Below, one piece after another: positions 9,189 to 19,610 of a stretch of 64,000 nt of DNA (positions within the stretch are counted from its first letter, which is position 1; every line of letters begins with the position of its first letter). Under the pieces are notes generated by a model. It was not told where the DNA came from and searched no databases. It was given only the letters and a program-made list of their open reading frames with translations. Source of the DNA: Anaerotignum sp. (GTDB taxonomy: Bacteria; Bacillota; Clostridia; Lachnospirales; Anaerotignaceae); NCBI GenBank assembly GCA_020024265.1, contig JAHHTW010000008.1:18782-82781 (forward strand), given 5' to 3'. A program made the translations under genes and the position numbers.

Positions 9189-10895
9189 ATGAAAAAGCCA
9201 ATGAATCAATCTACACTGTTGTATTTGCTCAATTTTTTTACAATCGGTCTTGTCGTACTGCTGGTTGCCTTTTTTATCACCACAACACTACTCAATGATA
9301 AAATTTTGGCTAAAAAAGATGAACAGCATACTTTGAATACATATGCGCAGGATTTTGTAAATGCTTCTGATTTGCTGACCGACAATGTACGTGCTTACGC
9401 AGCTTCGCAAAACACGGTATACTATGATGCTTATACGAAAGAAGTGCAGGTTGACAAAAACCGTGAAACCAGTCTGGCTGCCATACAAGAAATTGGTATC
9501 ACCGATGCAGAGCAGCAGCTTTTGCTTGAAATGTCCCAATTGTCTAACGATTTGGTACCATTGGAAGAAAATGCCATGAAGGAAGTACGTATGGGGCATA
9601 AGGACAAAGCCATACAATATGTATTTGGCAAAGACTACTCCTCAACCTTGGTCAAAATCAGAGAATTGCAGAACCAATTTATGCTACAACTTCAGACACG
9701 CACACAGAACGAAGTCGATCATTTGGAAACCATATCCTATGTTCTGCAAATCATTTCTTTGCTGTTTTCTGTGATTGTCATCATTTCTCAGATTTGCAGT
9801 ATAATGGTAACACGCCACCGCATCATTCAACCGATTTTGACCATACAAAAAGAAATGATGGAATTTTCCAAAGGCAATCTTTCTACACATTCCGATTTGA
9901 AAGCAGACTCCACAGAACTTGGTATGTTGGTTGCTGCAATACAATCCAGCAGAGAAACATTACGCTCCTATATCACAGATATCAGTCAAAAACTGACAGA
10001 AATGGTAAAGGGAAATATGAACCAGCGCGTTGACTTGGAATATATTGGCGACTTTGCAGATATCAAAGTTTCTTTGCAAACCATTTTGACATCACTGAGC
10101 AGCACACTACGTAATATTGACCTCTCTGCCGAACAGGTAAATTCCCAATCCAGCCAGATTGCATCCGGTGCCCAAGCATTGGCACAAGGCGCTACGGAGC
10201 AGGCTGCTTCCGTAGAGGAATTGGCTGCCACCATCAATGATGTATCCAAACAAATCAACCATACCGCAGAACGTGTAGAGGCAGCAATGGCAGAAATCAA
10301 TCAATCCAATCAAGAAGTTCTGCTTTGCAATGACAAGATGAGAGAAATGACAGATTCTATGGGAGAAATTCGAAATGCTTCCTTTGAAATCGGTAAAATT
10401 ATCAAAACCATTGAGGATATTGCTTTCCAAACCAATATTCTTGCACTGAATGCAGCAGTAGAAGCCGCACGTGCAGGCGCTGCCGGAAAGGGTTTTTCTG
10501 TTGTGGCAAGCGAGGTACGTAATCTGGCAAGCAAGAGCGCCGAAGCAAGCAAACAAACTGCACAGCTGATTGAAAACGCAACAAACGCAGTAAATAAAGG
10601 GGTTTCCATCACTACAGACACAGCAAACGTATTATCCAATGTTGTGGAAAGCATCCAAAAGAGCGATCATCTTATGGAACAGATTGCGATAGATGCCAGT
10701 GAAGAAACAGAGGCAATGTCCCAGATTGATATTGGTATTAGTCAAATTTCCTCTGTTGTACAAACAAACTCTGCCACTGCGGAAGAAAGCGCTGCTGCAA
10801 GTACAGAAATGGGCAGACAGGCAGCCTTACTGAAAAATATGGTAGATCAGTTCATACTGTTGGACGAAGATGCTATATACAACCAAAACATATAA
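9189..10895 (+). CDS. Methyl-accepting chemotaxis protein
   Basis: Transmembrane chemoreceptor of 568 residues that would control CheA activity. TM1 is about residues 9-33. An extracytoplasmic helical sensor of about 150 residues (4-helix-bundle-like) comes next, then TM2 (about 182-208, [15 protein letters not shown]), a HAMP segment, and a long coiled-coil signalling domain. The invariant hairpin tip is present ([18 protein letters not shown], then [15 protein letters not shown]). Ala/Ser-Glu-Glu-rich helices on either side provide methylation sites. I chose the ATG at 9189 because GGAAAGGGG lies just upstream; an earlier in-frame ATG at 9141 has no ribosome-binding site and would add residues before TM1. 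There is no che or flagellar gene in the window, so it is an orphan receptor. Confidence 0.95.
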   Translation: MKKPMNQSTLLYLLNFFTIGLVVLLVAFFITTTLLNDKILAKKDEQHTLNTYAQDFVNASDLLTDNVRAYAASQNTVYYDAYTKEVQVDKNRETSLAAIQEIGITDAEQQLLLEMSQLSNDLVPLEENAMKEVRMGHKDKAIQYVFGKDYSSTLVKIRELQNQFMLQLQTRTQNEVDHLETISYVLQIISLLFSVIVIISQICSIMVTRHRIIQPILTIQKEMMEFSKGNLSTHSDLKADSTELGMLVAAIQSSRETLRSYITDISQKLTEMVKGNMNQRVDLEYIGDFADIKVSLQTILTSLSSTLRNIDLSAEQVNSQSSQIASGAQALAQGATEQAASVEELAATINDVSKQINHTAERVEAAMAEINQSNQEVLLCNDKMREMTDSMGEIRNASFEIGKIIKTIEDIAFQTNILALNAAVEAARAGAAGKGFSVVASEVRNLASKSAEASKQTAQLIENATNAVNKGVSITTDTANVLSNVVESIQKSDHLMEQIAIDASEETEAMSQIDIGISQISSVVQTNSATAEESAAASTEMGRQAALLKNMVDQFILLDEDAIYNQNI

Positions 10896-10955
10896 TCCCA
10901 TTTTTCTTACATAACGTGTATGAAAAATGCCGTACAGTATACCAGCAATGATACG

Positions 10956-10990
10956 AAAGAGGCTGTTGACAAAGTCAACAGCCTCTTTTT
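10956..10990 (+). terminator. Intrinsic terminator of the chemoreceptor gene
   Basis: AAGAGGCTGTTGAC pairs perfectly with GTCAACAGCCTCTT around an AAA loop and is followed by TTT. Confidence 0.92.
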
Positions 10991-11166
10991 CGATTATCCA
11001 TATCCGTCATAATCGCTTTCCCAAAATACTGCTGCCTTTATGTATGGAACATGACATACTTTGACCAATGCGTCCCCTCATCCTTTGATTGACAGCATAA
11101 GCAATTGGATCGGATCGTGACACAATGCAATCCCTCCAATACAGATACAGCCATGCGTTGCATACA

Positions 11167-11205
11167 AAGAGCTGCTGCTTTTGTATACCAAAAGCAGCAG
11201 CTCTT
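11167..11205. terminator. Perfect 16-bp hairpin between convergent genes
   Basis: AAGAGCTGCTGCTTTT and its exact complement flank a 7-nt loop. It lies 19 bp beyond the stop of pycA and downstream of the chemoreceptor terminator, so it most likely ends the pycA message. On neither strand is it followed by a strong T-tract, although the plus side reads ATTTTGA. Confidence 0.65.
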
Positions 11206-11223
11206 ATTTTGATCCTATATGGA

Positions 11224-14200
11224 TTATGCTTCACCCTGCACAAAAGAAATCAACAAATCGCCCTGGCTGACTTTTTCGCCTTCCACAGCATAAATCTTGT
11301 CTACCACACCATCCTCTTTTGCAACAATAGATGTTTCCATCTTCATTGCTTCAATGGTCAGCAGCGCCTGATTCTTCTTCACTTCTTCGCCTTCCTTCAC
11401 CATAACCTTGCTGATGGTACCCGGAATAGAGGAACCCAGATGATAAGGATTGTTCTTATCTGCTTTGAGCTTACCATCGCTCTTAACCTCCAGATGCTTA
11501 TCCAGAACCTTAACTTCACGCATAACACCATTGATTTCAAATGTCAGCGCACGCAATCCTTCTGCATCTGGATCAGACATATCAATGAATTTAATCAAAA
11601 TATCTTTCCCCTCGCCAATTTCGATGGTTGTTTCTTCCCCTTTTGCAAGACCGAAGAAATATACATCACTGCTCAGCTTCGATACGTCTGTATAATATTC
11701 CCAATGGTCACAGTAATCGTCATATACCTTTGGATACAACGCATAACTGAGGATGTTTCTGGGGTTGACGTTCTTCATCACATGCTGTTCATGCAGATGC
11801 TTTGCAATCGCTTCAAAGTCCGCAGGTGGCAGCAATGCACCGGCTCTGCCTTCGATCGGCTTTCTGCCCTTGAGTACGATTTCCTGTAATTCCTTCGGGA
11901 AACCGCCTTCCGGCTTACCGATATTACCGATAAAGTAATCGACAACGGATTCCGGATAGGAAATATCTTTGCCTTCTGTCAGAATATTGTCTTTGTTCAA
12001 ACCATTTTTCGACATGAAGATTGCCATATCACCAACCACCTTAGAAGATGGTGTTACCTTTACGATATTCCCCAGCAACTCGTTTGCATCCTTATACAGA
12101 TGTTTGATTTCTTCAAAATTATCCGCAGAACCCATGGATTTTACCTGAGCCAGCAAATTGGAGTACTGCCCACCGGGGATTTCATATTTATAAATCTCTG
12201 TATTGGGTGTTTTCATTTCACTTTCAAAGCCTGTGAAAATCTGACGTACCCCCTGATAGTAGTGACTCAAATGAATCAACTGTTCCGGATCCAGACCGGT
12301 ATCTCTTGGTGTACCACGCAGCGCTTCTACAACTGCATTCATAGAAGGCTGGCTGGTCAAAGAACTCATAGACTGTATTGCCAAGTCTACAATATCCACA
12401 CCAGCTTCTGCTGCCATCAGTACAGTGCTGACACCATTGCCTGTGGTATCATGTGTATGCAGATGCAAGGGAATATGCAGTTCCTGTTTGAGCGCAGTAA
12501 AGAGTTCCTTTGCAGCATATGGTTTGAGCAGCCCTGCCATATCCTTGATTGCGAAAATATGACATCCCATTGCTTCAAGTTCCTTTGCCTTACACAGATA
12601 GTAGTCGATGGTATACTTTGTTTCCTTCGGGTCTAAGATATCACCTGTATAACAGATCGCACCCTCTACGATCTTACCGGTTTTCAGCGCTTCTTCTACC
12701 GGCATTTTCATGTTTTCCATCCAGTTCAAGCTATCAAAGATACGGAATACATCTACGCCACGGTCAGCTGAAACCTTAATAAATTCACGTACTACATTAT
12801 CCGGATAGTTTGCATACCCTACGGCATTGGATGCTCTGAGCAGCATTTGAATCAATGTATTTGGCATAGCCTGAGAAAGCTGGTACAAACGATGCCATGG
12901 AGATTCTGTTAAGAAACGATATGCTACGTCAAATGTTGCACCGCCCCACGCTTCTACAGAAAAGGCATTTGCCATTGCCATATTGGTTGCCGGTGCCGCT
13001 GCCATCAAATCTTTGGTACGCAGTCTGGTTGCCATCAGGGACTGGTGCGCATCACGCATGGTGGTATCTGTTACCAGAAGGCGTTTTTCCTGCAACAGAC
13101 TCTGTGTATAGTCCTTCGCACCCATACGCAGGAATTGATCCTTTGCACCTTCTACCAAAATGGTTGTACCATCCTCCGCTTTGCCAAAAGGAGGTACGAT
13201 AATCGGATCAAATTCCGGCTTATGCCCACGGGATTCATTGACAATCTTATTTCCAATAAATTCTGCAATTTTTGTTGCTCTGTCTTTCCCCAATACAATA
13301 TGGAACAGCTCAGGTGTTTTTTCAATAAATGTAGTGGTACATTTACCTGCATTCCATACATCACTCTGCAATACATTGATCAGGAAAGGGATATTTGTTT
13401 TGACACCACGGATTCTGGTTTCTTTGATTGCACGTACTGCTTTTCTGGTCACACCTTCAAATGTTCTGTCATGTGCAATGATTTTTACCAGCAAACTGTC
13501 ATAGTACGGTGTAACCTCTGCCCCCGTATGTGCAGTACCGCCGTCCAGACGAATACCATTTCCGGCAGGAGAACGGTATACACTGATTTTTCCTGTATCC
13601 GGCAGGAAGTTGTTTGCAGGGTCTTCTGTTGTGACACGCAGCTGTATGGAATAACCGTTGCATTTTACATCCTCCTGAGAGCCAATGGCAATCTCAGGTG
13701 CATAGAGCGGATAGCCTTCTTCAATCAAAATCTGCGCCTGTACAATATCAATACCGGTTACTGCTTCTGTTACCGTATGCTCCACCTGAATACGAGGGTT
13801 CATTTCGATGAAATAATAATTTTCATCTGCATCCACCAAAAATTCCAATGTACCAGCATTTTTATATCCAACATGCTTTGCCAAACGCACTGCATCTGCA
13901 AAAATTCTTTCTCTGACTGCATCACTGACCGTAAATGCAGGTGCAAATTCCACTACCTTCTGATGACGACGCTGTACCGAACAGTCACGGTCAAAAAGAT
14001 GTACGACATTGCCGTATTTATCCCCCAGCACCTGTACTTCAATATGCTTCGGGTCACGCAGATATTTTTCCACAAAAATTTTATCATCACCAAATGCTTT
14101 TTTTGCTTCGTTTCTTGCCTCTGCAAATTCCTTTGGCATATCTTCTGCGGAATTGACAATACGCATACCTCGACCACCGCCACCATTGCTGGCTTTGAGC

Positions 14201-14691
14201 ATCACAGGGTAGCCTACCCGTTGTGCAACTTCCATCATCTCATCCAGACTTCTGATGGCATGGTCTACACCGGGGATGATGGGTACATTACATTCAATTG
14301 CCATTTTCTTAGAAGAAATCTTATCCCCCATAGAATACATAACATCTACATCTGGGCCGATAAAGGCAATCCCCGCAGCATCACATGCTTCCACAAATGC
14401 GGGGTTTTCGGATAAGAAGCCATATCCGGGATGGATGGCATCTACACCCTTTGCTTTTGCAATATTGATGATATTATGAATATCCAAATAAGCATCAATC
14501 GGGCCCTTTTCTGTATTGAGCATATATGCTTCGTCTGTCTTTGTCCGAAAGAGTGCGTATTTATCCTCTTTAGAGAAAATACCTACCGTCTGAATCCCCA
14601 GTTCATTTAATGCACGATATACACGAATCGCAATTTCGCCACGGTTTGCAACCAGAACTTTTTTGAATTTCTTAATCTCCACTTGCTGCAT
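11224..14691 (-). CDS. pyc: Pyruvate carboxylase
   Basis: Biotin enzyme that carboxylates pyruvate to oxaloacetate with bicarbonate and ATP, an anaplerotic step feeding amino-acid synthesis or the reductive C4 branch. The single 1155-residue chain has the complete order: biotin carboxylase (about 1-455, with the Gly-rich ATP loop KASNGGGGRGMR), carboxyltransferase (about 535-800, metal-binding TMRDAHQSL start and HLHTHDTTGN), the allosteric/tetramerisation linker, and the biotin carrier domain (about 1085-1155) with EAMKMET, biotinyl Lys at K1117. ATG follows AAGGAGGT with 8-nt spacing. A promoter with a perfect TATAAT lies about 120 bp upstream. It is monocistronic. No unusual residues were seen. 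Confidence 0.98.
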   Translation of the reverse strand: MQQVEIKKFKKVLVANRGEIAIRVYRALNELGIQTVGIFSKEDKYALFRTKTDEAYMLNTEKGPIDAYLDIHNIINIAKAKGVDAIHPGYGFLSENPAFVEACDAAGIAFIGPDVDVMYSMGDKISSKKMAIECNVPIIPGVDHAIRSLDEMMEVAQRVGYPVMLKASNGGGGRGMRIVNSAEDMPKEFAEARNEAKKAFGDDKIFVEKYLRDPKHIEVQVLGDKYGNVVHLFDRDCSVQRRHQKVVEFAPAFTVSDAVRERIFADAVRLAKHVGYKNAGTLEFLVDADENYYFIEMNPRIQVEHTVTEAVTGIDIVQAQILIEEGYPLYAPEIAIGSQEDVKCNGYSIQLRVTTEDPANNFLPDTGKISVYRSPAGNGIRLDGGTAHTGAEVTPYYDSLLVKIIAHDRTFEGVTRKAVRAIKETRIRGVKTNIPFLINVLQSDVWNAGKCTTTFIEKTPELFHIVLGKDRATKIAEFIGNKIVNESRGHKPEFDPIIVPPFGKAEDGTTILVEGAKDQFLRMGAKDYTQSLLQEKRLLVTDTTMRDAHQSLMATRLRTKDLMAAAPATNMAMANAFSVEAWGGATFDVAYRFLTESPWHRLYQLSQAMPNTLIQMLLRASNAVGYANYPDNVVREFIKVSADRGVDVFRIFDSLNWMENMKMPVEEALKTGKIVEGAICYTGDILDPKETKYTIDYYLCKAKELEAMGCHIFAIKDMAGLLKPYAAKELFTALKQELHIPLHLHTHDTTGNGVSTVLMAAEAGVDIVDLAIQSMSSLTSQPSMNAVVEALRGTPRDTGLDPEQLIHLSHYYQGVRQIFTGFESEMKTPNTEIYKYEIPGGQYSNLLAQVKSMGSADNFEEIKHLYKDANELLGNIVKVTPSSKVVGDMAIFMSKNGLNKDNILTEGKDISYPESVVDYFIGNIGKPEGGFPKELQEIVLKGRKPIEGRAGALLPPADFEAIAKHLHEQHVMKNVNPRNILSYALYPKVYDDYCDHWEYYTDVSKLSSDVYFFGLAKGEETTIEIGEGKDILIKFIDMSDPDAEGLRALTFEINGVMREVKVLDKHLEVKSDGKLKADKNNPYHLGSSIPGTISKVMVKEGEEVKKNQALLTIEAMKMETSIVAKEDGVVDKIYAVEGEKVSQGDLLISFVQGEA

Positions 14692-14810
14692 CCTATCATA
14701 CCTCCTTACATATATCCAAACTGACTGCTCAGTTACTCAGGCAACATCACAAAGCTTCTGCTGTAGCACGTTACGAACCTTTTTTATCCTGCCTTTTTCG
14801 CTATTGTATT

Positions 14811-14839
14811 ATTATAATATAGCTTTTCCCATTCGTAAA
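14811..14839 (-). promoter_or_regulatory. Promoter of pyruvate carboxylase
   Basis: Minus-strand TTTACG (14834-14839), 17-bp spacer, perfect TATAAT (14811-14816). It gives an mRNA leader of roughly 110 nt. Near its 3' end the leader holds a small AACTGA/TCAGTT hairpin. Confidence 0.7.
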
Positions 14840-15029
14840 CCAAAAAAATATAAAGATGCAAATCATACTATAAAATTGGTAGAGATTGTACAAAAATCAT
14901 TCTCATGTATCACAGAAATTCAATCAATATCATAGAACAGGGACAAAAGTTTTTGTATCATGGACGATACAAAGCATTTTTTTTACCGTAATCGCTCCAT
15001 CATTCTACAAATAATTTGTTTATATTCTA
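14840..15029. other. AT-rich spacer between radA and pyc promoter
   Basis: Together with the pyc leader this makes a 338-bp gene-free stretch between radA and pyc. Apart from the pyc promoter I see no gene, no clear terminator hairpin for radA, and only a weak inverted repeat around 14949-14975 (GTATCATGGACGATAC). Confidence 0.35.
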
Positions 15030-16427
15030 TCAAAATTCAGATTTTTTATGCTGATATGGCTGTCGCAATGCTGCCATAACATCCTGCAATAAACGACATT
15101 CCACAATTTCTGCATTTTGCAGCGGAAAGCCTACAGCACTGCCACGTGCTGTAAAAATACGATGATACCCCATACGATCTAGTTCCTTGATTCTGCTTTC
15201 CATCGCAGGCACTCTTTTCAGTTCCCCTGTTAATCCAACATCTGCAATAAATGCCCAATCCGGAGGAATTGGCATATTTTTAACAGAGGATACAATACTC
15301 ATCAATACTGCCAGATTGGCTGCTTGCTCCTTGAGATATAAACCACCTGTTGTTTTGACCACAACATTTTTGTCATACAGCTGAATCCCGCCTCGCTGTT
15401 CGAGTATAGACAGCAATGTATGCAGCATATCCCGCTTCATGGTTTCGCTGATTCTGGATGGATATGGTGTAAAAGACTGTGAAACCAAGCTTTCCACCTC
15501 AGCGACAATCGGTCTGGAGCCTTCTCGCAGTACCGCAACTGCACTGCCGGAAACCTGCTCATTGGCGTTGCGCTTTGTAAGAAAATATTCTGAAGGGTTA
15601 TCCAAAGAACGCAGACCTTTTTCTGTCATTGCAAAAAAGCCCATTTCTCCGGTACTCCCAAAACGATTTTTGGTCGCAATCAGCCCTCTCAGCTCATCTG
15701 CACCCTCTCCTTCCATAACCAGTACCGTATCCACCAAATGCTCCAAAGCTCGCAATCCCGCTATTTCATCATTTTTATTCATCTGCCCAATCATCAATAC
15801 CGCACGCTGTCTGCTATGGTCTTTTGCACATTGCACCAAAGCAGAAGCACACTCCATTGTCTGTGTGGGATTGCCCGCTCTTGCCGGATAAAAAGAGGTC
15901 AGTGCAAATGTCTGGATACTATCCAAAATAATCAGATCTGCATCCACCTCCTCAATTGCCTGCAACACTGCATCCATGGAAGTATTTGCCAAAATCCATA
16001 TCTGATCTTCTATTTTACCCAAAATGCGGTCTGCACGATGTTTGATTTGGCTATCGCTTTCTTCTCCCGTTGCATATAGTATGCGAAATCCCTGCTTTGC
16101 CAAAGCGCTGGCTACTGTTAAGGACAGTGTGGACTTGCCTCCACCCGGCGGTGATGTCAAAATCGTAACAGAATCCCTTACCATACCGCCGCCCATAACA
16201 CGGTCAAACTCTCCGATCCCTGTCAAAAGACGTTCGCTCTTTTGATTCTTGACTTCTGAGAGTCGTGTCAATGCAACCTTTTCTCCGCTTTGGTTTTGGC
16301 TGCCTGCTGCTTTGCCCTCCGTTTTTTGAGAGAATGTATTCCACTGCCCACAATTCGGGCATTTTCCCATCCATTTTGGGCTGTTGTATCCGCATCCCTG
16401 ACAGACATACATGACTTTTGACTTCAT
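15030..16427 (-). CDS. radA: DNA repair protein RadA (Sms)
   Basis: RecA-like ATPase that drives branch migration in recombinational repair. The 465 residues are typical. The N-terminal C4 zinc finger is C9-x2-C12 and C23-x2-C26. The P-loop is TSPPGGGKST (91-100), and the RadA-specific KNRFG motif occurs in ATKNRFGSTGEMGFF. A Lon-protease-like C-terminal domain follows (about 290-455). The first P-loop residue is S92 where Gly is usual, but the GKST core is intact. It lies downstream of the small 16514-16927 gene, with a terminator-like hairpin between them; an AAAGGAGGGAT ribosome-binding site precedes the ATG. Confidence 0.97.
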   Translation of the reverse strand: MKSKVMYVCQGCGYNSPKWMGKCPNCGQWNTFSQKTEGKAAGSQNQSGEKVALTRLSEVKNQKSERLLTGIGEFDRVMGGGMVRDSVTILTSPPGGGKSTLSLTVASALAKQGFRILYATGEESDSQIKHRADRILGKIEDQIWILANTSMDAVLQAIEEVDADLIILDSIQTFALTSFYPARAGNPTQTMECASALVQCAKDHSRQRAVLMIGQMNKNDEIAGLRALEHLVDTVLVMEGEGADELRGLIATKNRFGSTGEMGFFAMTEKGLRSLDNPSEYFLTKRNANEQVSGSAVAVLREGSRPIVAEVESLVSQSFTPYPSRISETMKRDMLHTLLSILEQRGGIQLYDKNVVVKTTGGLYLKEQAANLAVLMSIVSSVKNMPIPPDWAFIADVGLTGELKRVPAMESRIKELDRMGYHRIFTARGSAVGFPLQNAEIVECRLLQDVMAALRQPYQHKKSEF

Positions 16428-16451
16428 ATCATCCCTCCTTTTGTACCAAAG

Positions 16452-16494
16452 AAAAACGGATAAAATCCGCTCTCACAAGATTTTACCCGTTTTG
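16452..16494 (-). terminator. Hairpin between the small conserved gene and radA
   Basis: Minus-strand AAACGGGTAAAATC pairs with GATTTTATCCGTTT (one G-T wobble) and is followed by TTTTCTTT. It overlaps the region just before the radA ribosome-binding site, so it could end the upstream message or attenuate radA. Confidence 0.75.
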
Positions 16495-16513
16495 TTACGT
16501 TTCTTTGCTCCAA

Positions 16514-16927
16514 TCAGCCGATTTTTTCAATTTTTACAGCAACCGCCTCTTTCTGCATCTCTACAGAAAATGTAATCTTACCGGACATATTGGTTTTCAT
16601 CTTCCCAACATTGACATCATCCACCAAAATCTTGTATTCCGCCTGTGCATCCAGCTCCAGTGTCAGCTGTACATCTTCCTTCGCTTCTACTGCAAAGCAA
16701 ACGCCTTTTTCACTCTGTAAAAAATGCAGTACTGTTGCGCCGGGTACGGCTTCCAGAAGCATCTGTCCGTTTTTTTCCAATTTTGTAATTTCCTTGAATG
16801 TCTTTACTTTATACAAATCACCCTGCACTTCGAAATCCTGTACTTTTTTCTTTTCATCCATCAAATAATTTCCGAAGCTGATGCTGCCATCCAATTCCTG
16901 TCTAATCAATTCTGTGATTACTGCCAT
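16514..16927 (-). CDS. Small conserved clostridial protein of unknown function (often labelled endosialidase)
   Basis: A 137-residue soluble protein beginning MAVITELIRQELDGSISFGN, with no signal peptide and a predicted all-beta character (alternating hydrophobic strands such as VCFAVEAKEDVQLTLEL and GKITFSVEMQ). From memory, close relatives are widespread in Lachnospirales and carry the name endosialidase. Nothing in this sequence resembles a sialidase (no Asp-box), so I treat the name as a mis-annotation. Start ATG at 16925-16927 follows GGGAGGT with 7-nt spacing; upstream in-frame codons lack this. An extended -10 (TGCTATAAT) lies about 115 bp upstream. It sits between clpC and radA, which hints at stress or maintenance duties, but this is only positional. 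Confidence 0.8.
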   Translation of the reverse strand: MAVITELIRQELDGSISFGNYLMDEKKKVQDFEVQGDLYKVKTFKEITKLEKNGQMLLEAVPGATVLHFLQSEKGVCFAVEAKEDVQLTLELDAQAEYKILVDDVNVGKMKTNMSGKITFSVEMQKEAVAVKIEKIG

Positions 16928-17038
16928 GGTACTTACCTCCCAAGCATATGTATTGTGCCAACTGTATTTTTGTATTGTTTCTGTTTTATTGTTTGGAGCA
17001 ATGCCGCACATCTGTGCTGCATCGCTCGATTATTTACA

Positions 17039-17047
17039 ATTATAGCA
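17039..17047 (-). promoter_or_regulatory. Extended -10 element upstream of the small conserved gene
   Basis: Minus-strand TGCTATAAT matches the TGn-TATAAT extended -10. No good -35 is present at the proper spacing. Confidence 0.5.
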
Positions 17048-17104
17048 TAAATTCCGATACAGGTATATACTAAAAATATGCTTTTTTTTACAGTATTCCT
17101 TGGC

Positions 17105-19546
17105 TTATTTTACTACACGAAATTGGAAACCATTTGTTTTGATTCCCACAGAAACCTTATCTCCTGCATGAAAATGCCCTTGTAAATATTCTTCCGCAAA
17201 TGCGTCCTCAATCTTAGACTGTATCGCACGGCGCAGCGGTCTTGCACCATAAGCAGGATCATAGCCCTCCTGCGCAATTTTTTCCAAAGCCTTTTGTGTG
17301 AAGCTTACTGTAATCTTCATATTTTCCTGTATACGATTGGATATATTTTTTGTCATCATTTTTACAATCTGTAATATATCCTCTTGTGTCAAGGAGTGGA
17401 ATACAATCGTATCATCAATGCGGTTCAAAAATTCCGGTTTGAAAATATGTTTGACTTCCTCCATTACGTTTTTCTTCATATTTTGATAGGTCTGCTCCGA
17501 GGTTTCCATGCTGGTGAAGCCCAAGCGTTTTGGTGCAGCAATGCTCCTTGCACCTGCATTGGAGGTCATGATAATCACTGTATTTTTGAAATCCACCTTT
17601 CTGCCCTGCCCATCTGTAATATGCCCATCATCCAGCACCTGCAAGAGAATATTAAATACCTCCGGTGCTGCTTTTTCCATTTCATCAAGCAGTATCACAG
17701 AATATGGATTACGTCTTACCTTTTCACTGAGCTGTCCACCTTCTTCATAGCCAACATATCCCGGGGGAGAACCTACCATACGAGAAACACTGTGTTTTTC
17801 CATATATTCAGACATATCAATACGAATCATCATATTTTCATCGCCAAACAATGCCTCTGCCAACGCTTTGGACAGCTCTGTCTTTCCAACACCGGTGGGT
17901 CCCAAAAACAGGAAAGAACCAATCGGACGATTGGGATCTTTCAGACCTATGCGACCACGACGCACTGCCTTTGCCAATGCCTTCACCGCTTCTTCCTGCC
18001 CAATGACCCGCTGATGCAAAACGGATTCCAGCTGCAACAATCTTTGACTTTCTTCCTTTTGTAATGTGCGTAAGGGAACACCCGTCCATCTGGATACAAT
18101 CTCTGCCACTTCTTCTTTGGTCACCTGTTGCTTTCTGTCACGATGCTCCAAATCCCATTTTTCTTTTTCTGCATCTAATTTTTGATGCAGTGTATTTTGT
18201 TCTCTCTTGATTTGTGCAGCCTGCTCAAAATTTTCTGTTTTGATTGCATGTTCCTTTTGCTGTTCCATTTCCTCCAGTTCCTGCTCCAGCTCTACAATAT
18301 GCTCGGGCGCTGTAAATGTTTTCAATCGCAAGCGTGCAGATGCTTCATCAATCAAATCAATTGCCTTATCCGGCAGGAAGCGGTCTGTGACGTAGCGTAT
18401 GGATAATTTTACGGCTGCCTGTATGGCATCATCCGTAATCTGTACATGATGATGTGCTTCATATCGTCCACGCAATGCGTGCAGCATTTGTATTGCCAAA
18501 GCCTCATCTGGTTCCTCTACCCGAATGGGCTGAAAACGGCGTTCAAATGCTGCATCCTTTTCAATATGCTTGCGGTATTCTTCTAATGTGGTTGCACCAA
18601 TGAGCTGAATCTCACCTCTGGCTAAGGAGGGTTTCAATATATTCGAGGCATCAATCGCACCTTCTGCCGCACCTGCGCCAATGATGGTATGAATCTCATC
18701 TACGAATAATATGATATCGCCATCTGCCTTCACTTCTTCCAGCACACGCTTCATCCGTTCTTCAAATTCCCCACGATATTTAGAACCTGCCACCATAGCA
18801 GAAATGTCCAAATTCACAATTTTCTTCTGCTTCAGCACATCAGGTACCAAGCCTTGTGCAATCTGTGTTGCCAATCCCTCTACAATGGCTGTTTTACCAA
18901 CACCCGGTTCTCCAATCAAGCATGGGCTGTTCTTTGTACGACGGCTGAGCACCTCAATCATACGATCAATTTCTATACTTCTGCCTTCCACCGGATCAAA
19001 TTGATGCGCCTTTGCCAGCTGTGTCAAATCCCGACTATATTTGCTCAACGTTTCCGCACCGCTTTTGTCGCCATCCTCTGATATATGCATTCCTTGATTG
19101 TCTGTTTCTTCACCCTCACCAAGCATACGCATAATATCATCATACAGGTGTTGTAAATTCAGCCCCAAATCCATCATGATATGGATTGCCATATTTTCGC
19201 CTTCACTTACCAGTGCAATCAAAATATGTTCTGTTCCAATACTGTCCACACCAATCCGCACACGTTCCTGCATACTGCGTGCCAATATCCGTTTTACCCC
19301 TGGTGTAAACACAGGCTGTCCTGTTGCCTGAATAACCGATTGCGGCATTTGCTGCTGAATTTTTTCCATCACTTGATGATACGTAACACCCTGCAATTCC
19401 AAAGCCTTATTTGCAACACAATCTCTCACCAGTGTCAGTCCAAGCAAAATATGCTCTGTTCCAACGTAGCCCTGACCCAGTTTTTGTGCTGCTTCCTGCG
19501 CACGATCCAAAACCTCTTGCGCCTTTTTGGTATACTTTTGATACAT
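17105..19546 (-). CDS. clpC: ATP-dependent Clp protease ATP-binding subunit ClpC
   Basis: HSP100 unfoldase that feeds substrates to ClpP; cytosolic, protein quality control. The 813 residues contain two Clp-N repeats (about 1-145), AAA-1 with Walker A GEPGVGKTA, a middle domain with a UVR motif (ENFEQAAQIKREQN), AAA-2 with GPTGVGKTE, and a D2-small C-terminal domain. The UVR motif and length mark ClpC rather than ClpB or ClpA. I chose ATG 19544-19546 (MYQKYTKKAQ); in-frame GTG and TTG codons 3-4 codons earlier are crowded onto the AAAGG. The usual ctsR-mcsA-mcsB neighbours are absent; the gene stands alone before the small conserved gene and radA. No CIRCE or CtsR-like direct repeat was seen upstream. 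Confidence 0.96.
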   Translation of the reverse strand: MYQKYTKKAQEVLDRAQEAAQKLGQGYVGTEHILLGLTLVRDCVANKALELQGVTYHQVMEKIQQQMPQSVIQATGQPVFTPGVKRILARSMQERVRIGVDSIGTEHILIALVSEGENMAIHIMMDLGLNLQHLYDDIMRMLGEGEETDNQGMHISEDGDKSGAETLSKYSRDLTQLAKAHQFDPVEGRSIEIDRMIEVLSRRTKNSPCLIGEPGVGKTAIVEGLATQIAQGLVPDVLKQKKIVNLDISAMVAGSKYRGEFEERMKRVLEEVKADGDIILFVDEIHTIIGAGAAEGAIDASNILKPSLARGEIQLIGATTLEEYRKHIEKDAAFERRFQPIRVEEPDEALAIQMLHALRGRYEAHHHVQITDDAIQAAVKLSIRYVTDRFLPDKAIDLIDEASARLRLKTFTAPEHIVELEQELEEMEQQKEHAIKTENFEQAAQIKREQNTLHQKLDAEKEKWDLEHRDRKQQVTKEEVAEIVSRWTGVPLRTLQKEESQRLLQLESVLHQRVIGQEEAVKALAKAVRRGRIGLKDPNRPIGSFLFLGPTGVGKTELSKALAEALFGDENMMIRIDMSEYMEKHSVSRMVGSPPGYVGYEEGGQLSEKVRRNPYSVILLDEMEKAAPEVFNILLQVLDDGHITDGQGRKVDFKNTVIIMTSNAGARSIAAPKRLGFTSMETSEQTYQNMKKNVMEEVKHIFKPEFLNRIDDTIVFHSLTQEDILQIVKMMTKNISNRIQENMKITVSFTQKALEKIAQEGYDPAYGARPLRRAIQSKIEDAFAEEYLQGHFHAGDKVSVGIKTNGFQFRVVK

Positions 19547-19610
19547 TCGTTTCACCAACCTTTCATCTGTTAGCCAACAATAGATGTGATTGCTAATTCA
19601 TTGAGAAAAT

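Noticed and set aside
13045..14415. 456-codon open frame on the plus strand
   Set aside because: It is antisense to pyc, has no ribosome-binding site, and its Cys/Phe/His-rich composition is a by-product of the pyc codon pattern.
14704..14800. Riboswitch in the pyc leader
   Set aside because: A short hairpin is present, but no known aptamer consensus could be recognised and no terminator follows.
16514..16927. Endosialidase
   Set aside because: No Asp-box or sialidase catalytic pattern; the name seems to be inherited annotation.
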